Positions 1 through 11,000 of a stretch of DNA of 64,000 nucleotides are shown in pieces (position 1 is the first letter of the stretch; every line of letters starts with the position of its first letter). The position numbers were made by a program, and so were the translations under genes. The DNA is from Phragmites australis (lineage: Eukaryota; Streptophyta; Magnoliopsida; Poales; Poaceae): the NCBI RefSeq assembly GCF_958298935.1, contig NC_084927.1, positions 19,852,001 to 19,916,000 of the forward strand, given 5' to 3'. The notes below the pieces were generated by a model, which was not told the origin of the DNA, did not search any database, and was given only the letters and a program-made list of their open reading frames with translations.

Positions 1-429
1 TGCTTACCCTTGCTATAACCAAATACTTAGTTGGGAAAAAAATTGAAGATCTCGTGGAGGTTGTTTTCTAGGGAGGTGTTCTCCGTCAATTATTCTGTAT
101 CAGTGAAGATGAAGATTGCGCTTAGGATTCGCTGCAGTTCTATTTGGTTTTTCAACCTTGAAGGTCTCTTGTAAGATGGCTTACCGACTAAGGTATGGAT
201 ATTGTAATGATTATCATCAATGAAGTCACTATGTTTTAGGATTGATTCCTAGGCTCAGCACATAGATGAGATTCGTTTGTATCTCAGACCGGTCTCGACA
301 CTAGTGTAGAAGAAGCAGAAGCCAGCACAGATGCATGTGCGATAGGAAGTAACGGATCATTCTCATCGTCACCAAGAGCTGAAAGGTCGCCATCTACAAA
401 GATAATTTCGCTCATCTCTTGGTTACACA

Positions 430-1031
430 CTAAAGAACATGGCTAGCACAAGGGGTCAATTTATCAAAAATCACATCATAGGATACCATGATGGTGTTAG
501 TGTCAAGATTATAAACCCTGTAAAAATGATCATGAAGTGAATAACCCAAGAAAATATTATCAGAAGAACGCGACTCGAACTTATCAAGATTGCCACGCTT
601 TAGGATGAAGCAACGACATCCAAAAACTCTCAAGTAAGAAATCTTCGGCTTTCTTTCAAAGCGCAATTCATAAGAAGTCACATTCAAGATCAAGCGTAAG
701 AAAATCGTATTAGAGATATAGCAATATGTGCTAATAGCTTCTGCCCAAAAGTTCCTAGGAGTCCTATGCTCAATGAGCATCGTCATAGCCATCGCCTTAA
801 AGTTTTATTCTTTCTTTCAACCACGCCATTCAGGTGAGGAACATGTGGGATAGAAAATTGATGCTCAAAGTCATGTTCAAGACCAAAAACATCAAAGAGA
901 TAGTTCTTGAACTTAGTGCCATTATCATTGTGAATTACTTTCAATGTACCAGGGAGTTCCTTGAGCAATCTCAAAGCTAAGCTTCGAAAGTATGATAATA
1001 CTTCATCTTTGCTCACAAGAAAGAACACCAA
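430..1031 (-). pseudogene. Copia integrase remnant (two overlapping frames)
   Basis: Two frames that overlap by ten bases (783-1031, then 430-792) together look like the copia integrase. The first holds the core with a DNGTKF block and the conserved HLNGVVERKN segment containing the catalytic Glu. The second holds the following FWAEA and RVFGCRCF segments typical of the integrase C-terminal side. The change of frame near 783-792 shows a frameshift. The catalytic DDE core is only partly present in the fragment. Family assignment is firm. It is part of the truncated element at the left edge. Confidence 0.85.
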
Positions 1032-1601
1032 AGAGTGAAGAGAGTAGTCATCAATAATGACAAATACATACCACTTCCCACCTGCTAAATAAACTCGGCA
1101 AGGACCAATAGTGTTTATATGAAGAAGTTCTCTAGTTGTTTAGTCATAAACAGATTAACTATTGGGTGAGAGACGACAACCATCTTGTCATGTTGACAAG
1201 GAGTACAAACAATCCTATGTGGATCAAGCATAGGGCACTCAAACGAGTGAGCAAGTCAAAACTCATATGCCTAGCCTCCTATGCCACATCCAAAGCTCAC
1301 ACGAAGGTTGAGCAATCAAACAACGAGAAGACCCAAAAGACTTAGAAAAATCGGCTCCAAATACTCTTACAACTCAAGAAATCTGACAAATCAAAGTGCC
1401 TGAGGAATCAAAAACTCAGGAAGCATTATGCTTGAAGCGCACTTCCAAATCCTCATCCAACAACTGAGATACAGAAAACAAGTTTTATGCTAGATACTCT
1501 ACCAAAGCCATAACCTTGAGAGTGAAGCTCTCACTCACTCTTATTATACCTTTGGCATTCACTCTTTCTTTTCTTTCATCCTCAAATATGATGTACCCGT
1601 G

Positions 1602-1796
1602 TCACTTTATCGGGTTGAGGCTGGAGAACCATGATGCATCTCCAGTTATATGGCACAAACAATCGGAGTCAATAAGCCACTTGTTCTCCAAGCCTCCGCC
1701 TACCACCTCAGAAGGATCAAGCTCGGGGTCGCTATCGTTGTCATTCGCCATGAAGCAAAGCCCGGTGAAGTACTTGTTCTTCCTCTTGTTCTTCAC
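1602..1796 (-). pseudogene. Copia protease remnant
   Basis: A 64-residue frame contains the segment WLIDSDCLCHITGD followed by WFSSL. This is the copia aspartic protease region, normally with a D-S-G catalytic triplet and a C-x-x-H-M/I-T-G context. Here the triplet reads D-S-D, so the protease is probably inactive. It lies in the expected place between gag and integrase. Confidence 0.7.
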
Positions 1797-1907
1797 AGGT
1801 TACTCCTCCTCCTTTGTTTCACGCTCATGTCATGTCGAGGTACTGCAGAAAAAAGAGAATCCCTCTCTTTCCGCCCCCTTGGATAATTTGGGACTTTCAA
1901 ATTGTAA

Positions 1908-2003
<96 letters not shown>

Positions 2004-2735
2004 TGATTTTGACTTGATTGCTCTCTTCCTCACTTGAGGAAGTGTCGACGTCGCTGAGCGCCATCACAAAAGCTCAAGATGCCACCTTTGTCGCGTTCTT
2101 GGCCATCTTATCGCGGTTCATGAAGAGGGGCTTCTTGTTCTTCTTGTGCTTCTCGTGGTTGTGGCTGTGGTTCTCCCTCTTTTTCAGCTACGACAGTCAG
2201 CCTTGAAATGAGTGGTGTCGCTGTTTGTTGTAGAAGTGGGTGAACTTCTTCACAATCAAAGCCAAATCTTCATCATCAAGTGTGTTAACCTACTCTCCAG
2301 TGATAGAAACCAAGGAAGACAAAGAAAATCCACAGATGAAGAGTTAACACAAGAGAATCCAACTCCAGCCTGACTACCACCACTAGGTTATAAAACCAAT
2401 ATCATATTCTAAGACAGGGGGATTTTCTATGACTATTCTAGCCGCCTTGTCTATTTCTGTGGATTTCAGTTTGTTGAAGAGATCATGATTATGCGATCGC
2501 TCGAGATCTTCACTTGCCATATGCTATGGTCAAGAGCATAGAGAAGCTTGATCGCCCACTCATGATCAAAGTATGGCAAAATCCTAGTGGATATAAGATT
2601 GCTAACAATTCTATCAAAACTAGTATCCAAAGATTCTCTGGGTCCTTGCAGAAACATCTGATATTCTTGATTGTATGTGCTCTGACGTCGAGCCTTGATT
2701 TGGTTAGTGTCTTCATGAACGACACTAAAATTAGC

Positions 2736-3005
2736 TCAAATCTCTCGAGCAGTATGAAGGTGTTGAACTCTGTCAAACTCATTACAACTCAAACTAGTGA
2801 ACAATATATTTTGAACATTATTGTTGGTTTCATATTGTTCAATTTGGACCTGAGAAGTGAGAGAGATAGGAATCTTATAGTTGGAATCTACAATCTCCCA
2901 TATAGTATTTTCTTGGCTTAAAGTATAAGACTCCATGCGCACCTTCCAGTATGAAAAATCACGACCTTCAAACAAAGTAATCTTCTCATGTCTCTCCATT
3001 GTCAC
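2736..3005 (-). pseudogene. Copia gag N-terminal remnant
   Basis: An 89-residue frame begins just after the primer-binding site and contains the LFEG..(F/Y)SYWKVRMESY motif typical of plant copia gag N-termini (the UBN2/DUF4219 type region). The frame is lost after about 90 residues, so only the start of gag remains open. Position directly inside the 5' LTR supports the call. Confidence 0.75.
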
Positions 3006-3048
3006 CTACAGATCACAAAGCTGGTTAAGATCAATAAGTGATCAAACC

Positions 3049-3062
3049 GGCTCTAATACCAA
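3049..3062 (-). other. Primer-binding site of the partial copia element
   Basis: On the minus strand this reads TTGGTATTAGAGCC, one change from the usual TGGTATCAGAGC complementary to the 3' end of initiator tRNA-Met. It starts one to two bases from the LTR edge at 3064, as expected for a copia element. Confidence 0.75.
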
Positions 3063-3332
3063 TTGTAGGATCGAGAATGACGACTAGAGGGAGGTGATAG
3101 TCATCTCACCAAATTTCTTGGATGACCTTCTCCTATTTAATCACCCAACACACCTCAAAACAAGAGCGGAAGCAAGAAATCGAGAGACACAAAATCACTC
3201 AAAAATCTTCAAGGAAAATATCGCTCCACTTGTATGGATGTGAACCCTAGGTTCCATTGAATACCATATCAAGTGTCATGGCGCGAGGTAAATTACAACT
3301 TAGTGGAAAATCTCTTAAATCAAGAAAGCAAC

Positions 3333-4164
3333 GGCATCGAATGAAGTAATTCTCCAAATTAATGATCTGGAGGCAAGGGAATTCAAAACCAATCTAAATG
3401 TGAATTTTATGTCTCTAGTAACAAGAAGAATAACCTCAAGAAGGTGGAAACACTACAGCTAAACAATAAGAACGGAAATCACCAAGAAAATCGCAGAACT
3501 TGCAAACAAAGGAAGAGAGCCAATAGAAGCAGACTAGAAGGAGATGAACACAAGCATGTGAGAAAACACAAATTTCATTACTCAAAGATGAACGCCCTAT
3601 TTTGGCAAATTACAAAGTGTTTTTCTCTCAAAAAGCTCTCACATATTACAAAGGCTAAGCTCTTCTCTCTTCCTCTCCTAAAAACTCAACCACATACAAC
3701 TCAAATGGCTGGCTCAACCTCTCCTACAACCATACCCCTCTATTTCTAGGCATCGATTGAAGTAACTATCCAAATTAATGATCTAGAAGCAATGAAATTC
3801 AAGACCAATCTAAATGTGAATTTATGCCTCTAGTAACAAGAAGAATAACCTCAACAAGGTGGAAACACTGTAGCTAAACCACAAGAACAAAAATCACCAA
3901 GAAAATCACAGAACTTGCAAACAAAGCAAGAGAGCCAATAGAAACAGAGTAGAAGGAGATGAACACAAGTATGGAGAAACCACAAACTTCATTACTCAAA
4001 GAGGAACACCCTATTTTGGCATATTACAAAATGTTTCCTCTAAAAAAAGCTCTCACTTATTACAAAGGCTAAGTTCTCATCTCTTCCTCTCCTAAAACCT
4101 CAACCACATACAACTCAAATGACTACCTCAACCTCTCCTGCAGCCATATCCCTCTATTTATAGG
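3333..4164. repeat. Tandem duplication (2 x about 416 bp) inside the LTR
   Basis: Copy 1 (3333-3748) and copy 2 (3749-4164) start with the same GGCATCGA and run in parallel to CTCTATTT(C/A)TAGG. They differ by scattered substitutions and small indels. On the element's own strand the TATA sequence is intact in the copy at about 4150-4163 and changed (CTAGAAATAG) at about 3738-3749, so the duplicated unit lies directly downstream of the likely transcription start. Confidence 0.85.
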
Positions 4165-4839
4165 ACTAGGAAGGTTGCTTAGCCATTAAACTTTCTTGTT
4201 CCTAAAATACTCCTATCTTCCAATGTACTCCTACCTACCACTGAGGTATTTTGGTCCATCCTTTGTTTCATCCATTGAATGGCTATGGCGCCTTCATGAC
4301 TTAGCTTGCCTCGACGCAAGCTTCACGATGACGTCACGTGTAATCCATCCGTCCACGATTTTGAGACCAAACCGCAAAACCATCTTACACGCTTCTCAAA
4401 ACATGACTCAATGTCACTTTCTTACACCTTAATCAAGCGCTCAGATATTAACGTGTGTACTCTGTCTTACGATCTTGACCACCTGCAAGTCTCTCTCGCT
4501 CCTAATCCCTCGGGCCGCCTTGTCACTTGCACCGGTATCCCCCTCACTTTATCAACACACTATCTCCATCCACTCTTTCATGATTTGCTTGGTCTCCATA
4601 TGAATATCTAGAACCACCCTTGACTCCATCCGACCTCCTTGATCGCCCGGCATCAAGCATCCCGCTTAGCCCCGATTATCCCGCCGTCAACCGCCAAGTT
4701 GTATCCATCACCTGTATATCATAAGACAAGCAAACATGCATCTCCAACACCATTACAAAATCGAATTCTCTATTGAAGAAATCATCCCAAACATATCGTG
4801 AACGCCAGATGTTCCAGCATTGCCAACTCTTCATCGTCG

Positions 4840-5290
4840 AACATCCGACGTGTACATCCTCACCAGACCCACAATTTTTCAACCTCTTTAAAAAAATTAG
4901 TCTAATGTGCACAATACCTCATCACCGGACCATCTGGCAAGTACAAATGCACCAGAACTCGTTTTGCAACTTCTTTGGAATAAATGCTCTGGTGAAACCT
5001 CCGGTGTACACACCGGACCATCCGGCGTGTACAAAATCTCTTTCTCTGAAACAAATAGTCCGACGTTCACAGCAGATCATCGCCAGACCATCCGAAGCAT
5101 AGAATCACACCAAACACACTTTGCAACCTTCTCTGAAAAAATTAGTCTGGCATGCACTACTGACTGTTGCCGGATAATCCGGTGTTGCACTGAATTTTTG
5201 CTTCTGAGTCAAAACCCTCTAGCGTGAGATTTTCTGAACGTCGGATCATCCGACGTGTTCAGTTTTCCGAGCGTCGGACCATCCGATGAG
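4840..5290. repeat. Array of degenerate palindromes in LTR
   Basis: The block carries repeated short palindromes built on CCGGACCATCCGG (for example near 5011-5024 and 5270-5290) and degraded versions such as CGGACCATCTGG (4926-4937). Comparable arrays occur in the other LTRs of this window. Conserved palindromic arrays are a reported feature of Sirevirus LTRs. Confidence 0.65.
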
Positions 5291-5460
5291 GTAAATTTTT
5301 CTGGACTCAGAGACAAAGATGTCATCTCTATTTTTGTTACATCTGTGTTTAGTCATGATCATAATTGCAATACATAGGCATACTCATGTAATTCTAAAAC
5401 CATCAAAGCAAATCATCAGCTTTGTCAATCACTCATCACAAATAAATTAAGCATAATTCA

Positions 5461-5652
5461 ACTTGATTTGTCAGTAGCTTATTCGGTGGCAATATACTAT
5501 CGCAGATAGTTCTACTCTCGAATAGTCGATGATAACATTTTTACATATAGTTTTAGATCTATCAGTGATAACTTCTGCTTATCATTGACGGTTTAAAACC
5601 ATCTATGATAACGGTTCCAAACCATCATTGATGACCTCCCTGTCCAGTAGTG
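5461..5652. mobile_element. CACTA (En/Spm) transposon terminal fragment
   Basis: Read from 5652 leftwards the minus strand starts CACTACTGGACAGGGAGG, a CACTA-type terminus. It is followed by short subterminal repeats with the pattern ATGATGG / ATCTATGATAACGG / GTCAATGATAA. The fragment stops at 5460 against the end of an LTR, so the retroelement probably inserted into the CACTA element and the other terminus lies outside the window. The 3 bp after the end (AAG) would be the target duplication. Confidence 0.6.
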
Positions 5653-6530
5653 AAGCTTTGGCCAGTAGTACGTTGAACATCCCTTGTAGCCTTGTTATCA
5701 TCCCAAGGTCCTACTATAGAGGTCAGGCACATGTAAACTCATGATCAAGAAGGGAGGGATTGAACGACGGAGATGGTTGACAACATTTTACTTCAGCGGC
5801 GCCGCTGGTTGCTCCATCTCTCATTTGGTCACGAACAAAGAACTAGAAAGTCGAAGGAAGTTTTGACAACGAAGGTGCGGGACTGAAACTAGATGAAAGG
5901 GCATCGGTACTCATGCACCTCTCTTATCAGACTGCATGTCTTGCTTGTGCCACATGCGTACACTGACGCAGCGGCGGATCCTACGAGGTGGCTAAAGGCT
6001 GCCACTCCCCTATAGCCCCTTCTCCTCTCAATTTTTTTTAAGAGAAGAAAAAGATGAAGATGAAGTAAACGACGAGGATGAAGAAGATTTCGTTGCGTCT
6101 GCCATTGCACTGAAGTGACAAAAACAGTTCTGCAAGAACAGCTTAGCAAAACCATCATAGGGTATTATTGAAGAACATTAGCGTGAATAATAATTGGTTT
6201 GAAGTTTTGTGATTATTTATACTTTTTCGATAGTTTGGGACTCAAAAATGAACTTATTTTGACAGGTTGCTCTATTATATTTGTTATATTAGATTCCGAT
6301 GAGTACACTTATAATAGATCTGAATATGAGAAGTTCACTGATTTATAATATCAAATATAACAAGACATCAAAATCGCAGTTGGATTGGAAATTTTTTAGG
6401 TTTTCTTGCCTAGGAAAAACAACACCTACAGGCCGAATCTTCTGAGTGCAGAGAAGTATGGTCTAACTATAAGCGTGTCAAAGCAATAAGATTGGGAAGC
6501 TTGTCTGTTGATGATGAAATCTTAATCTAA
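5653..6530. other. Intergenic, no gene recognised
   Basis: The stretch holds no convincing coding region on either strand. A short GC-rich, repeat-like patch lies near 5960-6020. Frames are short and not supported by splice signals or familiar motifs. Confidence 0.5.
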
Positions 6531-6802
6531 GAGTTTGTTTGTTTGAGTTTTTGTTTTTAGCTTTACTACTGTTAGAAGCCAGAAGCCAAAAATCTAAATA
6601 AACGGGATTGTTAAAAAATAGTTTTTGGAGAAGCTAAAACACTGCTTTTGAGAAAATAAACTAGAAGCTGAGAAAATAGTTAGGAGTAGTTTTTCTGATT
6701 TTTTTTGCTAAGAAGTCAAAAATTTATTGTAAAAATCAACTGCTAAAATAAAAAATAGCTTTTTAGAAAAAAATCAAAAACAAAAGCCCAAACAACAAGC
6801 CC
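6531..6802. mobile_element. Tourist-like MITE with TAA target duplication
   Basis: The element has imperfect terminal inverted repeats: GAGTTTGTTTGTTTGAG at the left and GGGCTTGTTGTTTGGGC read inward from the right. It is flanked by TAA at 6528-6530 and 6803-6805. Internal AGAAGCTAAAA-type A/T-rich runs resemble two other MITEs here (28886 and 31881). A 3-bp TNA duplication points to the PIF/Harbinger (Tourist) group. Confidence 0.7.
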
Positions 6803-6805
6803 TAA

Positions 6806-8055
6806 GTTGTGGTGTTTCATGACGACATGCTTTTAATGGAAATCTAATATTTAAAAAATGGTTACATATAATTAACAATGATACCTTTGTGTCTAAAGGC
6901 ATGCCATTCTAGCTTTAAAATTTTGTACATAAATACATGTTATTATATAACTGAGTTGTTCACCTACCTTTCCTTATATACACTCTTATTCGAATGATTC
7001 ATTTGTATTCCTAGTACACATACCATTGCCAAGGCAATAATTAACTTATTGTAGATACGAATGAGGTTAAGTTGGTCTTTTACGTCTGCACATTCGTTGT
7101 TTTGCAAAAATACTAGAACGACATCTATTATGGTACAGGGGAATAGAAAAAATCAGGTCCATGATAACAAAATCAAAGTACAAGTTATTGTTGTTGGAGC
7201 TAACATCACCAAATTATCTCTCATATGGTCATCCCTAGAATTCATATGCAACTTGTGATGTTGTGATGGATTATTTTTTGCGTCAAAATAAATGTTAGAC
7301 ATGCTGATTTATAGCTTAGGATAGTGATTAGTGGCTACGTCATTACCATTTATCAAGATCATAACATCTCTTTCACCTGAATATCATTTATCTAGCATCC
7401 CTTAAAATTATTGAACTTTAGATGGTTTTCTTTGTAGTTTTGCAATATTGAGAATATTCTAAAGTAAGTATATATTCCTTTGATCTTAATAACACTCTAG
7501 AAACATTTTTGTTAAGATAAAGACTTTGAAGTATGAGAAATTTGAAAGTTCAAGGGATCTCTCTGGATATTGGGGATTGGGATTTTTCTTGGGAAGCTTA
7601 GGAACAAACCCTTAGTTCATATTTGAATCAATCCTATAAATTCCTAGAGTGATCCACCTTCCAAACTGGCCCTAACAAGTAACAAAGAAACAATCAGAGC
7701 TTAACTGCACAGAGCTAAGAAATCTGTATTCACAATTATTCATATGATTTAGGAATCGACTCCGGTACACTAAACAAAGCATATTTATACGGGTTAGTAC
7801 TTGTAGCCCTAGTGGTACACAATGGCACCCCAGTAGCAGACACTGGGTGGTGGATCACACAAGTTCACAAGCATTGCCTCCATATAGGGGTTGGAGCTTT
7901 CACAGGCACCACTGTCAGGAAGCATTTGCAGATGCACCAAGAAGAAAACTCACAAGTTTGAAGGAGAAAAAAAAAATGGATGCAGGAAAGGGTGATAAGA
8001 CGATTCCGCTGCCGATTAGCTCGCACCCGTCAGTCACCCATGTAACGTACATTGA
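6806..8055. other. Intergenic, including the likely 3' UTR of the Nudix gene
   Basis: No gene is recognised. The sequence is AT-rich from 6806 to about 7700. The part next to 8055 should hold the 3' UTR and polyadenylation region of the minus-strand Nudix gene, whose end I cannot place. Confidence 0.5.
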
Positions 8056-11000
8056 TCAGCAGAGCGCCACCGCTCGATCCGCGGTCGCTGCCGCTTTCAT
8101 CATCATGTACATGCCAGCGCGCTCGTTCAAGTTCGGCGCCGTAGGCTTCACCTTCTCCGGCGTCTGGCAGTGGCAGATCACCGGCAGGCGGTCCAGCAGA
8201 GCCGACAGCGCCTCGCGCATCCACTCGTACCGGCAGAGGCGGTACGCGTCCGCCGGGGAGACCTGTTGACAAGAGCAGCTGTTAGTTTCTGAACTCTAGC
8301 AAATGGCATTGACAGGCATGGCGCATGTTTGCAGCTTTGGTACGTGATCAACCGAGGAGAAGATGCGTGACTCACCCACTGCCGGCCGTGGGTGTCCTGC
8401 TCCGGCCAGTGGTCGAGCTCCTCGGCGACCTCCAGCGCGAAGATGTAGCCCTTGCAAGCGCCCCGGGGGCTGTCGCTGTCCTGGCTGCTCTTGCTCCTGA
8501 ACACCCACAGCCCCAGTGTGGTTCTCTGCATGCAACAGGTAGTTATCAGTGACCTGTTGAGTTAAACTATCAAGCCTTGGTTTCAACAATTTCTTTGGCA
8601 GCTGTTCATCTTCTTGGTTCTCTTTTGCAAAAAGAGTTGTGTTTTGAATAAGCTTTGCTAAAAAGAATTGAAGACTAGACAAATTAAGGCTTGCCCAAGA
8701 TGAGGAGCATCGTTGTCAACAATTAGTTCATAAAAGAACCGATTAAAAGAAATACATCACAAATATGAGGTCATTTAGATCAATGTTTGGCAGGCAGGAG
8801 ACATGGCACATGCATACTGTCCGGCCAGGAGAAAATGGTGAAGAAAAAAGCTGTTGACCCAGATCCCTGGAAAAGAAATGTCCCATGAGGTAGTCTCCTG
8901 ACGACAATCCAGCCAAAGACGAATAAAACAAACAATCATTCACCCTCAGGGCTCCCCAACTTGACAGGATAACTCTAAAGATACCATCACACTCTGGAAT
9001 TGTCGTGCTTATCTTTAACTTATATTCGAAAAATTATTTATTCAGCAAGTCAACAGCCATGTCTTCGCTCCTGTTGGTTCTGATCCACCGTGCCCTCCCG
9101 GTCCCTATCGAACATAATCACTATCTTCTTATTTCACTTAACTATTTTTTGTTTTTCAAGGAAATCAGTTCAGTTACCTAGAGATGACAAACAAGCTTGC
9201 ACCATGACCTCAATTTCCCATACGCAGGCAGCTTTCATCAAGTGAAAATTTAACAAACATCCAAATTTCAGATGCGAAATTTAGGATTTTCAGGTGACAG
9301 GTTAGCAACGACGTGGTTAGGAATTCAGGTTTTCTGGCAACGGATTCCTGACAAGCGGCAAGTTCAGGCTAAGGTCCAGGAGAGCAAGTCAGTCGGGCGG
9401 AGGAGGTGGGCACAGGGGTGGGGTCGTGGGGGCACCGCCAGTCGCGGGCGACGGAGGACGGCCAGTGGGGGAGCGCGAAAATAGAGAGGTTAGTGTAGCT
9501 AGGGTTGCGAGCACGGATCCAACGACGAGAACGCCGCTGGAGATGGCTGGAGGCAGAAAGGAGGCAGGCAAGATCCAGAGGTTATGAGAATTTAGAGACT
9601 TGGCTCACAAGATAAATTGAAGGTTCAATCGAAAAATCTAAGTACACAAGATTAGGCGTTGATAAAGGTCATGATCATCATATACCTAAATCTTCATCCA
9701 AAGGCAAATAAGGCAAAAGTAATAGAGCTAGATACAAAATCTTTTAATTGTTGTAGCTTATTTTACTTATCTAGGATTGTATATTCTTATTTGAATTTAT
9801 TGCAATGCCAAGTGTAGGTTTTTATATGATAAGTTGCTTGTGTTTGTCTCTAACTTATGAGCAATCTACATGGTTTATTAGTTGTAGATTTCTTACATAG
9901 CATTAGTTTCACAATTAATATCTTTTATGTGCCATGAATCAATCTTATGTGCCATGAATCAATCTATATGGTACCCTTCCTATTGTTATTAATAACAAGT
10001 ACATATGTTTCGCAGGTATTCAAAACTTGTATGCACACATTTAAGGGAGTATACCCTATAAATTGTGATTTTGAGACTAACATGTATTGCTAGACATATC
10101 TTTTGTAGTCTCATGAAGAAATCAACACATCCCTAAAGGTATACAATGCTTAAATACTTTAATTGGTATCATTGTCAATTCATTTCTATATTTAAGCTAC
10201 TTCATGCATGATATGACTTAAACTTCATACCTCTACTTATTGTCTAGATGTGCATATATTGTTATATTCCTATAAATAGTACTCATAAGTAGGTCTCGTT
10301 ATATGTATGCACACAAAAAGAAGGGGTTTAAATTATATCATGTGAGTTTCATGAATTATGATCTATTTTTGTCTTTTTCAATTGATATCAATATCTCATA
10401 TTCTTACAATTGGTATATCTTTTCAATTAGTATTATTTTATTGGATCATGATTTATGAAGCTCTCTCATGTGCTATAATACTCTTCCTCAAGTTCAACAT
10501 TTGTTTGTAATTATTATTTTTTAATTATTGACAAACTGGGAGAAGTTTACTAAGCAAAGCAAGAAGCACAATATAAGATGTCTAGAAATGTTGAAGTTGA
10601 CAAAAGGGGAAAGCTCTTGCATGGGTCGATCAAGGAAGATAATAACAATAGATAAAGGGAAGCCACAACAAATGGGGCTAAATAGTAAGAACATGCATCC
10701 AAACAATACGGTAAGACATTATGCTCTTTATGATTGGTATTATTTATTATTTGTTACTTGTTTTGTTTGTGTTGTCATCAATCACCAAAAAGAGAAAGAT
10801 TGTAGCGAAAATAGTCCTATTAGGTCATGATTGTAATTTTAGTGATTAATGATAACATAGTCATTGGGACTAATATATTTGTTAAGAATATATGTTAGTA
10901 GATTTTATGGATGTAATACATCAAGAAGCCATCGTAGCCGAGACAAAGTTTGATTGAATTGAAAAAGTCCCAGAAAGATTTGCCTCATCGAAAGGTCCGG

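Larger units (their letters stand above)
3064..5460 (-). repeat. 5' LTR of the partial Sirevirus-like element
   Basis: The LTR is delimited on one side by TG next to the primer-binding site and on the other by CA at 5459-5460. Its edges match those of the other related LTRs in the window (10801-12519, 30059-32587, 54790-56108, 36850-38078). On the minus strand a TATA motif CCTATAAATAGAGG is visible near 4150-4163. It contains a 416-bp internal tandem duplication and an array of palindromic CCGGAC/GTCCGG-type motifs. The second LTR lies outside the window, so the target duplication cannot be checked. Confidence 0.75.

Noticed and set aside
4840..5290. CRISPR-like array
   Set aside because: The repeats are short degenerate palindromes with irregular spacing inside a plant LTR; there are no direct repeats with uniform spacers and no Cas genes.
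8030..8682. Open frames of 80-140 codons on both strands
   Set aside because: They are shadows of Nudix exons 3 and 4. Only the frame that continues the Nudix protein across canonical splice sites was kept.
9600..9612. A 5' LTR remnant with matching end (CTCACAAGAT versus ACTCACAAAGAT at 12514)
   Set aside because: The match is about ten bases with no primer-binding site next to it. Too short to claim.
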